Below are positions 1 through 7,998 of a stretch of DNA of 35,857 nt, one piece after another (the first letter of the stretch is position 1; each line of letters opens with the position of its first letter). Where the stretch lies: positions 1 through 35,857 of the forward strand of contig JAZNNH010000004.1 in NCBI GenBank assembly GCA_045580105.1, read 5' to 3'. This DNA comes from RGIG5579 sp045580105. GTDB taxonomy: Bacteria; Bacillota; Clostridia; Oscillospirales; SIG627. The translations under genes were made by a program, and so were the position numbers. The notes beneath the pieces are model-generated. The model made no database searches and had not been told where the DNA came from. It saw only the letters and a list, made by a program, of their open reading frames with translations.

Positions 1-823
1 CGACGGTCCAAACCTTGTAGCCCTTCTTGCGCAGATATTCCGGAGGAATGAGCATGGCAAGATTGGTTTTACCGCAGGCAGAGGGGAATGCGGCGGCAAC
101 GTATTTGACCTCACCCTTGGGATTTTCGATTCCCAAAATGAGCATATGCTCTGCCATCCAGCCCTCTTTCCAACCCTGATAGGAAGCGATGCGAAGCGCG
201 AAGCACTTCTTGCCGAGCAGAACGTTTCCGCCGTATGCGGAGTTGACGGAAATGATGGCGTTGTCTTCGGGGAACTGGCAGATATATCTCTTTTCGGGGT
301 CTACGTCGCATTTGGCGTGCAGACCGCGAACCCAGTCGTTGGAATCGCCCAGCACTTCGAGAACGCGCGTTCCCACGCGGGTCATGATCGCCATGTTGAG
401 AACCACGTAGATCGAGTCGGTCACTTCAATGCCGACTTTGGCAAGAGGAGAGCCGATCGGGCCCATGGAAAAGGGGATGATATACATCGTTCTGCCTTGA
501 TAGCTGCCGCGTGCGATGTCGTAAAGCTTTCGGTACATCTCTTCTGGCGCGCACCAGTTGTTGGTGGGACCGGCATCTTCCTTGACAGAGGTGCAGATGA
601 AGGTTCTGTCCTCCACGCGTGCCACGTCGTTGGGTTTGGTTCTGTGCAGATAGCAACCGGGCAATTTTTCCTCGTTGAGCTTGTGCATTTCTCCGGTTTT
701 GACCGCTTCGGCACGCAGTGCTTCCAGCTGAGCTTCTTCGCCGGTGATCCATTCTACTTTGTCGGGATTGAGAAGTGCTTTCATCTCTTCAATCCATTTG
801 ATTACGGTGGGATTGCTTGTCAT
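1..823 (-). CDS. pckG: Phosphoenolpyruvate carboxykinase (GTP), N-terminal part
   Basis: This is the N-terminal 274 residues of a GTP-dependent PEP carboxykinase, a cytosolic enzyme that interconverts oxaloacetate plus GTP with PEP plus CO2 plus GDP at the entry to gluconeogenesis. The protein starts MTSNPTVIKWIEEM and contains the family's N-terminal substrate-binding region, including PGCYLHRTKPNDVARVE. At about residues 240-255 it has the kinase-1 P-loop AAFPSACGKTNLAM, whose cysteine is typical of the GTP family rather than the ATP family. The family is about 600 residues long, so more than half the gene lies beyond the left edge. The ATG at 821-823 follows a GAAAGGA ribosome binding site. 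The gene is monocistronic as far as visible and diverges from the operon starting at 1129. Identification is firm. Confidence 0.95.
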   Translation of the reverse strand, partial: MTSNPTVIKWIEEMKALLNPDKVEWITGEEAQLEALRAEAVKTGEMHKLNEEKLPGCYLHRTKPNDVARVEDRTFICTSVKEDAGPTNNWCAPEEMYRKLYDIARGSYQGRTMYIIPFSMGPIGSPLAKVGIEVTDSIYVVLNMAIMTRVGTRVLEVLGDSNDWVRGLHAKCDVDPEKRYICQFPEDNAIISVNSAYGGNVLLGKKCFALRIASYQGWKEGWMAEHMLILGIENPKGEVKYVAAAFPSACGKTNLAMLIPPEYLRKKGYKVWTV

Positions 824-861
824 AACAAATCGTCCTTTCATCCATACATTCAATTAAATCT

Positions 862-890
862 ATTATACAGCAGTATGAAAGTTTTTACAA
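862..890 (-). promoter_or_regulatory. Sigma-A promoter of pckG
   Basis: On the minus strand, TTGTAA (885-890) and TATAAT (862-867) are separated by exactly 17 bp. The -10 is consensus and the -35 matches 4 of 6 positions. It lies about 40 bp upstream of the pckG start codon, giving a short leader with no evident riboswitch. Confidence 0.75.
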
Positions 891-1057
891 TACGTCACAA
901 CGTTTTGGAAAAAAATTATCTCCTTTTTTGAAAAAAGCTTCGAAAAACGAGGCGATTTTGATAGGGAAGATTATCATTTTTATCTTGCCATCGGCATTTA
1001 TTTTCAAAAAAAAGGGGGGCAAACGCTACTTTTTTCACAAAAAAATCACAAAAAGGT

Positions 1058-1086
1058 TTGAAAAGATGCAAGGATTGTAGTATAAT
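1058..1086 (+). promoter_or_regulatory. Sigma-A promoter of the ymfF-to-trigger-factor-like operon
   Basis: TTGAAA (1058-1063) and TATAAT (1081-1086) are separated by 17 bp, which is nearly a consensus promoter. It sits about 40 bp upstream of the ATG at 1129. No other good promoter or terminator is visible until the hairpin after 9096, so it probably drives the whole seven-gene operon. Between the two divergent promoters, 891-1057 is AT-rich with poly-A and poly-T tracts and no gene. Confidence 0.8.
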
Positions 1087-1128
1087 AGTAAGAAGGAAAA
1101 TTATTGTTTTGTGATAGAAAGGACCGAG

Positions 1129-2415
1129 ATGAACCGAAAACAACCGGAACGGATTTTGCTCTCTGACGGAATCTGTTTGAACTTTGTGGAAAACGATCGG
1201 TATAAAACCAATTATATTAACCTTTTCTTCGTCACGCCCCTGACCAAGGAAACGGCTTCCTACAACACGCTTCTCTCGCGCGTGCTTTCCAGAGGCTGCG
1301 AAAAGTATCCGACGCAGATGGAATTGAATCGTGCTTTGGATTACGCCTTTGACGCGGAATTGGATCTGGATACGGAAAAGATCGGAGAGTGGCACACCCT
1401 CTGCCTTTCGCTTTGCCTTTTGGACGATGCCTATTCCTTTGACTCTCAGACCGCTACGCAAAAGGGATTGGACCTGATGCAGGAGGTTCTGTTTTCTCCC
1501 TTGCTCCCCGACGGTGTGTTTGACAGCGAATACGTGGAGAGCGAAAAGAAGCGCAATTTGGACGAGATCGCGTCTTTGATCAATCAGAAAGCGCGCTATG
1601 CCAGAAGCCGTATGTTTGAACATATGTGCCGACTCGAGCCGTACAGCATTTGTTCTTTGGGAGTTCGGCGCGTGCTTCGCAAAATCACCCCGCAGACCTT
1701 GACCGAGTATTATCATACGCTGCTTCGCACGGCGCGGATTGAACTGTTTTTCGTCGGTCGCTTTGACAAAGATGAGATTCGGGAACGCATGACCCGGATG
1801 TTTGCTTCGCTCGATCGCGACGTGACGCCGCTTCCCCCCGCTTCCATTCGCACCAAGCCCAGAGGCGTGCGCGAGGTGACGGAAGAGATGGATATCACGC
1901 AGGCAAATCTTGTGATGGGATTTCGCACGGGAACTTCCGTTTATGACGAGGATCGCTCGGCGATGAGCGTTTACAATTCCGTTTTGGGCGGCTCTTTAAC
2001 TTCTAAACTCTTTTGCGTGTTGCGCGAAAAAATGAGTCTTTGTTATTCGGTTTCCTCTGCCACCGACGCCATGAAAGGCGTGATGCTGATCTATGCCGGA
2101 ATCGCACCGGAAAATCGGGACGTGGCGGTGAAAGAAGCCCTGCATCAGATGGATTTGATCCGAGAGGGCGAGATCACGCAGGAGGAGCTGGACAATGCCA
2201 AGGGCGCGATCATTCACGCGATGAACGGCTTGGGGGACAACCCCGGCGTGTTGGCGGAATGGTATTTGCCCCGCGTTTTGGCGGACCGCATCCAAACGCC
2301 GGAGGAAATCGTTGAGCAGGTGCAAGCGATCACCAAAGAAGACGTGATGCGCGTTTCGGAAAAAATCCGTTTGGACACGGTGTATACTTTGACGGCAAAG
2401 GAGGAAAAAGAGTGA
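1129..2415 (+). CDS. ymfF: M16 family non-catalytic peptidase-like protein, YmfF-like
   Basis: This 428-residue protein has the two-lobed M16 (insulinase/pitrilysin) organisation. An N-terminal lobe contains YNTLLSRVLSRGCEKYPTQ and a C-terminal lobe contains LGGSLTSKLFCVLREKMSLCYSV, the conserved RxxxYxV-type segment. The zinc-binding HxxEH motif is absent, as expected for the inactive partner of an M16 pair. The intact subunit is the next gene, which overlaps this stop codon by 3 bp. In Bacillus this pair is ymfF/ymfH, which some databases link by annotation to 5-aminopentanol modification of EF-P; no EF-P gene is in view. An in-frame GTG at 1111 exists, but GAAAGGA at 1117-1123 sits correctly for the ATG at 1129, so the shorter form is chosen. 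Confidence 0.85.
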   Translation: MNRKQPERILLSDGICLNFVENDRYKTNYINLFFVTPLTKETASYNTLLSRVLSRGCEKYPTQMELNRALDYAFDAELDLDTEKIGEWHTLCLSLCLLDDAYSFDSQTATQKGLDLMQEVLFSPLLPDGVFDSEYVESEKKRNLDEIASLINQKARYARSRMFEHMCRLEPYSICSLGVRRVLRKITPQTLTEYYHTLLRTARIELFFVGRFDKDEIRERMTRMFASLDRDVTPLPPASIRTKPRGVREVTEEMDITQANLVMGFRTGTSVYDEDRSAMSVYNSVLGGSLTSKLFCVLREKMSLCYSVSSATDAMKGVMLIYAGIAPENRDVAVKEALHQMDLIREGEITQEELDNAKGAIIHAMNGLGDNPGVLAEWYLPRVLADRIQTPEEIVEQVQAITKEDVMRVSEKIRLDTVYTLTAKEEKE

Positions 2416-3710
2416 GATTTACCACCAAAGAAAACGCTCGTTTGCAGGAAAAGTATGAAAAGGGAACCCACGCTTCCGGACTGGAGGTTGTGATCATTCC
2501 CAAAGATCACCGCAAAGCGTTTGCGCTCTTCGGAACCCGCTACGGTTCGGTGCACCGCGTGTTCAAAACCGACAAGGACGAGGATTTCATCACCGTTCCC
2601 GACGGCGTGGCGCATTTTCTGGAGCACAAGCTCTTTGAAAACGAGGACGGCAGCGATACCTTCAATCACTTTGCGGCGCTGGGGGCAAATTGCAATGCGT
2701 TTACCTCCAATGAGATGACCGCATATCTCTTCTCGGCAACGGATCATTATGAAGAAAACTTGGAAGTGTTGCTTCGATTCGTAACAAATCCGTATTTTAC
2801 TCCCGAAACGGTGCAAAAGGAAATGGGCATCATCGGGCAGGAAATTCAGATGGGGCAGGATCAGCCCTTCCATCAGCTCTACTACGGACTTTTGGACGCT
2901 CTTTTTGTCAACCACAACGTGAAAGTGGACATCGCGGGAACGCAGGAAACGATCGCGAAGATCACCTCGGACACGCTGTATCGCTGCTACCATACGTTTT
3001 ACAATTTAAACAATATGCTTTTGGTGCTTTGCGGCCCTTGGGATAAGAAAAGCGTTTCAAAGGTGCTGGACCGTGTGCTCAAGCCGAGCGAAAAGGTGAC
3101 CATTGAAACCCGTTTCCCCACGGAGCCCGCCCGCGTGAACAAAAAGAAAGTGGTCAAGGAATTTCCGGTGGCGCTTCCCCTTTTTGCCGTGGGAATGAAG
3201 GAAGGGGATCTGAAAAAGCGGATCCGACCCGATCAAATCCTCAAAAAGCAGGCAGAGCACGAGATTTTATCGGATCTTCTCTTCGGAAAATCCAGCCGCT
3301 TCTACAACGATCTTTACGATCAGGGACTGATCGGAGATAAATTCTCGGTGGAATACAACCTTTCCCGAAGTTATGGGTATCTACTCCTCTTGGGCGAATC
3401 CAGACGGCCGGAAACGGTGTACAAACGGGTCAAAGAAACGGTTAAGAACGCCGCATCTTTTCTGACTAAGGAGGATTTTGAGCGCAGCCGCCGCGCGGTG
3501 TATGCGCGCAGCATCAAGGACTGGAATTCCACCAGTGAAATCGCGGAAAACTTTATGGACTTTGCTTTTTCCGGAACGGATATGCTCTCCTATCCCGAAG
3601 CCATTGAACAGGTGACGTCGGAGGATCTGAAGGAAAGAATTCTCAAATCCTACCGTCCGGATCGCGTGGTACTTTCCGCTATCAAACCGCAAAAGGAGAA
3701 GAAAATATGA
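2412..3710 (+). CDS. ymfH: M16 family zinc metallopeptidase, YmfH-like
   Basis: This 432-residue M16 metallopeptidase carries the inverted zinc motif H-F-L-E-H at residues 68-72 (VAHFLEHKLFE). It is followed by family sequences NCNAFTSNEMTAY and, about 75 residues later, the acidic stretch EMGIIGQEIQMG that supplies the third zinc ligand. The C-terminal lobe contains LLFGKSSRFYNDLYDQGLIG. It probably forms a heterodimer with the preceding HxxEH-less protein, which would supply part of the substrate cavity. Start: GTG at 2412, overlapping the upstream stop as GTGA, with AAGGAGG at 2398-2404, so translation is likely coupled. Its stop overlaps lgt as ATGA. The physiological substrate cannot be read from sequence. 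Confidence 0.88.
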   Translation: MRFTTKENARLQEKYEKGTHASGLEVVIIPKDHRKAFALFGTRYGSVHRVFKTDKDEDFITVPDGVAHFLEHKLFENEDGSDTFNHFAALGANCNAFTSNEMTAYLFSATDHYEENLEVLLRFVTNPYFTPETVQKEMGIIGQEIQMGQDQPFHQLYYGLLDALFVNHNVKVDIAGTQETIAKITSDTLYRCYHTFYNLNNMLLVLCGPWDKKSVSKVLDRVLKPSEKVTIETRFPTEPARVNKKKVVKEFPVALPLFAVGMKEGDLKKRIRPDQILKKQAEHEILSDLLFGKSSRFYNDLYDQGLIGDKFSVEYNLSRSYGYLLLLGESRRPETVYKRVKETVKNAASFLTKEDFERSRRAVYARSIKDWNSTSEIAENFMDFAFSGTDMLSYPEAIEQVTSEDLKERILKSYRPDRVVLSAIKPQKEKKI

Positions 3711-4774
3711 TACAAGGTGCATCTACTACGATTGTGTCCTTTCCCGAATTGGGATGGGGCCCTTGGTCCTGGGACCGCTTTTTAGTGCAGGATCTGTTTG
3801 GCGTTTTTTCCATTGCTTGGTACGGTCTGATCATTTGCATCGGCATGATTTTGGGCTGCGCCGTGGTGCTTCATAACGCAACCAAAAAAGAAGGATTCGG
3901 ATTTGATTCCTTCCTCGATTATTTCATTTTCTGCATTCCCGTTGCCGTCATCGGCGCCAGAGTCATGTACGTTGCCGCAAAATGGGAGGACTATGATTCC
4001 TTTTTTGATATGATCGCCATCTGGAAGGGCGGCATCGCGATTTACGGCGCGGTGATCGCCGGCGCGCTGACGGTTTTTATCGTGGCGAAAATCAAAAAGC
4101 AAAATCCGCTGAAAGTGTTTGACGCGATGGTTCCGGGACTGTTGTTGGGACAGGCCATCGGCCGTTGGGGCAATTTTGTCAACGGCGAGGCGTTCGGCAC
4201 GAACACCGATCTTCCGTGGGGAATGATGGTGGGCGGCGTCGGTCCGGTGCATCCCACGTTTTTGTATGAATCCCTGATCACCTTTACCGGCTTTTTGCTG
4301 GCGATGTTTGTGGTTTACCGTTTCAAAAAATCGGACGGTCAGGTGTTCTGCTTCTATCTTGTTTGGTACGGAATCGGAAGAACGCTGGTCGAATCGCTGC
4401 GTACCGACTCCCTTTACATCGGCTCCCTGCGCTTGGCTCAGTGCATTGGCATTTTCACGGCGCTTTTGGGTGTGGTTCTGTTTGTCGTTTTGACTTTGGT
4501 GAAAAAACATATTCCCGAACCGGCTTTGGCAAATGCGGCGACCGAAGCGGTCAGCGCGGCGCAAAGTGCTTGTGAATCGGAAGAAAAGGCCGTTGATGTC
4601 GAAAAGGCCGAGTCCGTCGAAGCGGAAAAAGAAACCGAAAAGACCGAAGAGGGTAAGAAAGAAGAAAAAGACGAAAAAGAAGAAATCCCGACCGCTGATC
4701 CGAACGGAGAAGCGGAAGAGGAAAAAAAGGAAGACGAAAAAGGAGAAACGGAAGATGGCAGCACAGATCATTAA
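3707..4774 (+). CDS. lgt: Prolipoprotein diacylglyceryl transferase with charged C-terminal tail
   Basis: Lgt transfers diacylglycerol from phosphatidylglycerol to the lipobox cysteine of prolipoproteins in the cytoplasmic membrane. The polytopic core spans about residues 20-265 and contains the signature GQAIGRWGNFVNGEAFG at about 147-163, plus HPTFLYES and the conserved RTLVESLRTDSL segment. Typical Lgt proteins are about 260-300 residues. This one has 355 because of a tail from about residue 265 that is almost entirely Glu, Lys, Ala, Asp and Ser and is predicted to be cytoplasmic and disordered. The start ATG overlaps the ymfH stop (ATGA), with AAAAGGAGAA just upstream. The 3' end overlaps folD by 20 bp. 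At least two lipoproteins are encoded downstream in the same operon, a sensible functional grouping. Confidence 0.95.
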   Translation: MIQGASTTIVSFPELGWGPWSWDRFLVQDLFGVFSIAWYGLIICIGMILGCAVVLHNATKKEGFGFDSFLDYFIFCIPVAVIGARVMYVAAKWEDYDSFFDMIAIWKGGIAIYGAVIAGALTVFIVAKIKKQNPLKVFDAMVPGLLLGQAIGRWGNFVNGEAFGTNTDLPWGMMVGGVGPVHPTFLYESLITFTGFLLAMFVVYRFKKSDGQVFCFYLVWYGIGRTLVESLRTDSLYIGSLRLAQCIGIFTALLGVVLFVVLTLVKKHIPEPALANAATEAVSAAQSACESEEKAVDVEKAESVEAEKETEKTEEGKKEEKDEKEEIPTADPNGEAEEEKKEDEKGETEDGSTDH

Positions 4775-5612
4775 CGGAAAAGAAGTATCGGCAAAGCTTC
4801 GTGAGCGCATTCGCCAAGAAGTTCGCCAAATGAAGGAAAGTACGGGAATTTGCCCGGGTCTTGCCGTGATTTTGGTGGGAGAAGACCCTGCCTCTCAAAT
4901 CTACGTCAGAAACAAAAAGAAAGCGTGCGAAGAGGTGGGCTTTGAATCGCGCGAATACAAGCTTCCCGCCGAAACGACGGAAGAAGAGCTGCTGAAACTG
5001 ATCGACAGCTTGAACGAGGATCCTGCCATGAACGGCATTTTGGTGCAGCTTCCCATTCCGCGTCATATCGACGACAAGAAAGCGATTGCCAGAATTTCTC
5101 CCGAAAAGGACGTGGATGCCTTCGGTTTTGAGAACGTAGGCAGAATTATGACCGGTGATTTTGATTTCGTTCCCTGTACCCCCGCGGGTATTATGGAACT
5201 TTTGGCAGAATACGGGATTGACCCTGCCGGCAAGAGAGCCGTGGTCATCGGACGAAGCAACATCGTCGGAAAGCCGATGGCAATGCTTCTCCTGCATCAA
5301 AACGCAACCGTGACCATTTGCCACTCCAGAACGCAGAATTTGAAAGAGATCTGTCGTGAGGCGGACATTTTGGTTGCCGCTGTCGGAAAAGAAAAATTTG
5401 TGACGGAAGATATGGTGAAACCCGGTGCCGTCGTCATTGACGTCGGAATGAACCGCGATGAAAACGGACTTTGCGGTGACGTCGATTACGCCGCGGTAGC
5501 CCCCAAGGCCTCTTATATTACGCCCGTTCCCGGCGGTGTTGGACCTATGACCATCACACTGCTGTTGAAAAACACCTTAACCTCTGCAAAGAAAGCACAA
5601 AGCAAGAAATAA
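4755..5612 (+). CDS. folD: Bifunctional methylenetetrahydrofolate dehydrogenase / cyclohydrolase
   Basis: FolD (285 residues) interconverts 5,10-methylene-THF, 5,10-methenyl-THF and 10-formyl-THF in the cytosol. Family signatures are clear: SQIYVRNKKKACEEVGF with the catalytic Tyr/Lys region, DAFGFENVGRI, PCTPAGIMELL, the nucleotide-binding GRSNIVGKPMAMLL, and PVPGGVGPMTITLLLKNT near the C-terminus. The frame is open upstream to 4533, but the ATG at 4755 is preceded by AAGGAGA at 4740-4746 and yields the standard MAAQIINGKEV start and family length. The upstream Arg/Lys-rich extension is only the shifted frame of the lgt tail. FolD overlaps lgt by 20 bp, so the two are probably translationally coupled. 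Confidence 0.97.
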   Translation: MAAQIINGKEVSAKLRERIRQEVRQMKESTGICPGLAVILVGEDPASQIYVRNKKKACEEVGFESREYKLPAETTEEELLKLIDSLNEDPAMNGILVQLPIPRHIDDKKAIARISPEKDVDAFGFENVGRIMTGDFDFVPCTPAGIMELLAEYGIDPAGKRAVVIGRSNIVGKPMAMLLLHQNATVTICHSRTQNLKEICREADILVAAVGKEKFVTEDMVKPGAVVIDVGMNRDENGLCGDVDYAAVAPKASYITPVPGGVGPMTITLLLKNTLTSAKKAQSKK

Positions 5613-5620
5613 GGAGAACG

Positions 5621-6844
5621 ATGATGAACACCATGAAACGATTGCTGGTCTTATTTTTGCTGACCTCCCTTTTGCTGACCGCAGTTTCCTGCGGAAAAGA
5701 ACAGGAAAAGGAAAGTGCAACGGAAACAAAGGAACTGTCTCCCACCGAACAGGCCATTGCCGATGAAAAGGCCCTGAAGGACTTTATTCAATCCTATCGT
5801 GCCGGCGGCTACAAGAAACAACAGATGTTCGTGTATGACGATCTTTCTCAGTTTTATGAACTGGGGGAATACAAAGGACTGGAATACCCCAACGACTCAA
5901 TGCTCGACACGCAGGTGACCGATGAACAGGTGACCGATTATCTGACCGGCATTCAGGTTGTGGGCGTGCTCAAGGACGAAGATTTTACCGAATTGACCTC
6001 CGGTAAGATCGAAAAATTCGATACCCTCAAAATTGATTACCGCGGCGAGATCGACGGTCAAGTGCAAGAAAAGGCAACGGCAACGGATCAAGAACTTTTG
6101 ATCGGAAGCAATCAGTTTATCGAGGGCTTTGAATCCGGCTTGATCGGAAAAGAGATCGGCACGGAAGTCGTGCTGGATCTTACGTTTTCTCCTTACTATT
6201 CCGCCAAGGAAATGGCAGGTAAGCAGATTCGTTTCTTCGTGACGGTAAAGAGCGCAAAAAGACCGACCGATCTGCCGGAATTGACGGTTGAACAGGTCAA
6301 CACCCTTTACGGCTCCAAGTTTGAATCGATGGATGCCGTGCGCGAGGATATTCGCGGCTTTTTGAAGCAGGAAAAAGAAAGCGCTTCTTATTCCGCTCTT
6401 GCCGATTATCTGCAAAATCTGGTTCAGAAGAATTCCAAGTCCTTGGAGCTTCCTGATAAAGAAGTGGAATATTTTCGCAAACATTACATCAAATATTATA
6501 CCCAGTCCATGGAAGCCGATCAGTCGATCGACGAGTTTTGCGAAGAGAACTTGGGCGTTACTTACGAAGAATTTGATGCCGACGCGCTCTCTTACGGAAA
6601 AGAAACCGTTGCCGGCTCTCTGATGCTTCGCTTGATCGCGCAAAAAGAGAACATCACCTGTTCTGATGAACAGCTTGAAGCGCTGATTTTGGGACTGTAT
6701 GAATCGCAAGGCGCCTATTACGGAAATCTGCAGAGCTTTTTGGCAGATTACGTTGATCTTTACGGCGCGGATTATTTTGAAAACCGTATCATTACGGCTG
6801 CTGCCATTGAAGTGGTTGTTGACAGCGCGGTGAAAGTCGGTTAA
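5621..6844 (+). CDS. Secreted lipoprotein with FKBP-type PPIase and trigger-factor C-terminal domains (copy 1)
   Basis: This 407-residue protein has a lipoprotein signal peptide ending in the lipobox LTAVSC, so it should be anchored outside the membrane. Residues about 128-220 resemble the FKBP-like prolyl isomerase domain of trigger factor (FDTLKIDYRGEIDG, then GSNQFIEGFESGLIGKEIG). The remaining ~180 residues are helical and resemble the trigger-factor C-terminal chaperone arms. There is no N-terminal ribosome-binding domain, so it is a secreted relative and not Tig itself. It probably folds exported proteins. Of the three tandem copies its FKBP domain looks the most canonical. AAGGAG at 5611-5616 serves the ATG at 5621, or the ATG at 5624 three bases later. 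Confidence 0.85.
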   Translation: MMNTMKRLLVLFLLTSLLLTAVSCGKEQEKESATETKELSPTEQAIADEKALKDFIQSYRAGGYKKQQMFVYDDLSQFYELGEYKGLEYPNDSMLDTQVTDEQVTDYLTGIQVVGVLKDEDFTELTSGKIEKFDTLKIDYRGEIDGQVQEKATATDQELLIGSNQFIEGFESGLIGKEIGTEVVLDLTFSPYYSAKEMAGKQIRFFVTVKSAKRPTDLPELTVEQVNTLYGSKFESMDAVREDIRGFLKQEKESASYSALADYLQNLVQKNSKSLELPDKEVEYFRKHYIKYYTQSMEADQSIDEFCEENLGVTYEEFDADALSYGKETVAGSLMLRLIAQKENITCSDEQLEALILGLYESQGAYYGNLQSFLADYVDLYGADYFENRIITAAAIEVVVDSAVKVG

Positions 6845-6848
6845 TTCT

Positions 6849-7991
6849 ATGAAAAAAATTCTTACTTGTTTGCTCTTTTGCGGTTTGATCGTTCCGCTCC
6901 ATCTGTTTTTGGGCGGATCGGATTCCTTTGCTGTAAAAGAGCAGACAAAGCAAGAGGAAAGCCAAACCCAAGCGCCGCAGACACAGTCGGAACCGGCTTG
7001 GGATGAGCGCTATCCGTCGGATCTTTCCTCCTATCTTTCCATTCCCTCTCCCGTCGGAATTGAGGCGCAATACGAGGATCCGTCCATCGTCACGCAAGAA
7101 GAGATCGGGGCTGTGATCGACCAGATCCGCTTGGGACGCGCCACCTTTGAAGAAAAAGAAGAGGGGGTCGTGGAGCGCTTTGACAAGGTCACCCTTGCCT
7201 ATCAGGTGGTGCTCGAAGGAAGAATCCTTGAGGAATACACCGAAGAATCGCTGGTTCTCGTGGTGGGAAGCGAAACCAACGAGGAAGAAAAAGCCGCTTT
7301 GGCGGAACGTCTTGTGGGAGCCAAGCGCGGTGAAATGCGTTGGGCGGATTATCGCTATCCGGAAACGGAGGCCTCCGGTGATCTTGCGGGAAAAACCGTG
7401 GTGACAAAGGGGGTTGTCACGGGAATTCAAAGGGCGATTTTGCCCGAGGTGAACGAAGCATTTGTTCGCCAAATGAAGGGCTTTGAAACAGCCGAGCTTG
7501 CCGATTTCTATCGGAGTGTCGAAGAGGATATTCGCAAACAGAAAGAAGAAAACCGTTTGGCTGCGGTTTGGACCGCTTTTACCGAGCAGGTTCAGGTCTT
7601 CTCCTACCCCGAAAAAAATTTGCAGGGCTATCAAAACGATTATTTGGCATATTATTATGCGTTTGCCAAGTCGGTGGATATGGAATTGGAAGCGTTTTTG
7701 GAGGAATTTTTGGAAATCAACAAAGAAACCTTCGATGCGCAGATGCTTTCCTATGCACAGGAAATGGTTCGCAACGATATGATCTTCACCCAGTTGATCC
7801 GCGATCTGTCGCTGACCTTGACCGACCAAGAGTATCAAGAGGGGATTCGGGGCTACTACGAAAACGAAACCGAATCGTTTGGAAGCTTAAACGACTTTGA
7901 AGTCCATTACACCAAACAAAGATTGTGGGAAAATCTTTTACACGACAAAGCACTGGCGTTTTTGGTGGAAAATTCCGTTCCGAAAGGATGA
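6849..7991 (+). CDS. Secreted trigger-factor/FKBP-like protein (copy 2)
   Basis: This 380-residue paralogue of the flanking genes has a signal peptide (MKKILTCLLFCGLIVPL) but no convincing lipobox, unlike copies 1 and 3. It may therefore be released or held by an uncleaved anchor. The FKBP-like region (about residues 100-200, starting EGVVERFDKVTLAYQV) is closer to copy 3 than to copy 1 and has lost much of the canonical FKBP pattern. The C-terminal ~180 residues match the trigger-factor C domain style, with YPEKNLQGYQNDYLAYYYAF followed by EMVRNDMIFTQLIRDL. The start is 4 bp after the previous stop with only a weak upstream GGTGAAAG, suggesting translational coupling. A chaperone role is inferred; isomerase activity is doubtful. 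Confidence 0.78.
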   Translation: MKKILTCLLFCGLIVPLHLFLGGSDSFAVKEQTKQEESQTQAPQTQSEPAWDERYPSDLSSYLSIPSPVGIEAQYEDPSIVTQEEIGAVIDQIRLGRATFEEKEEGVVERFDKVTLAYQVVLEGRILEEYTEESLVLVVGSETNEEEKAALAERLVGAKRGEMRWADYRYPETEASGDLAGKTVVTKGVVTGIQRAILPEVNEAFVRQMKGFETAELADFYRSVEEDIRKQKEENRLAAVWTAFTEQVQVFSYPEKNLQGYQNDYLAYYYAFAKSVDMELEAFLEEFLEINKETFDAQMLSYAQEMVRNDMIFTQLIRDLSLTLTDQEYQEGIRGYYENETESFGSLNDFEVHYTKQRLWENLLHDKALAFLVENSVPKG

Positions 7992-7998
7992 TCGATTG

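Noticed and set aside
4533..4754. N-terminal 74-residue Arg/Lys-rich extension of FolD
   Set aside because: It is the shifted frame of the lgt tail. The ATG at 4755 has a proper ribosome binding site and gives the normal FolD length.
7897..7998. Upstream extension of the third trigger-factor-like protein
   Set aside because: It lies inside the previous gene and would bury the signal peptide and lipobox that begin at 7999.
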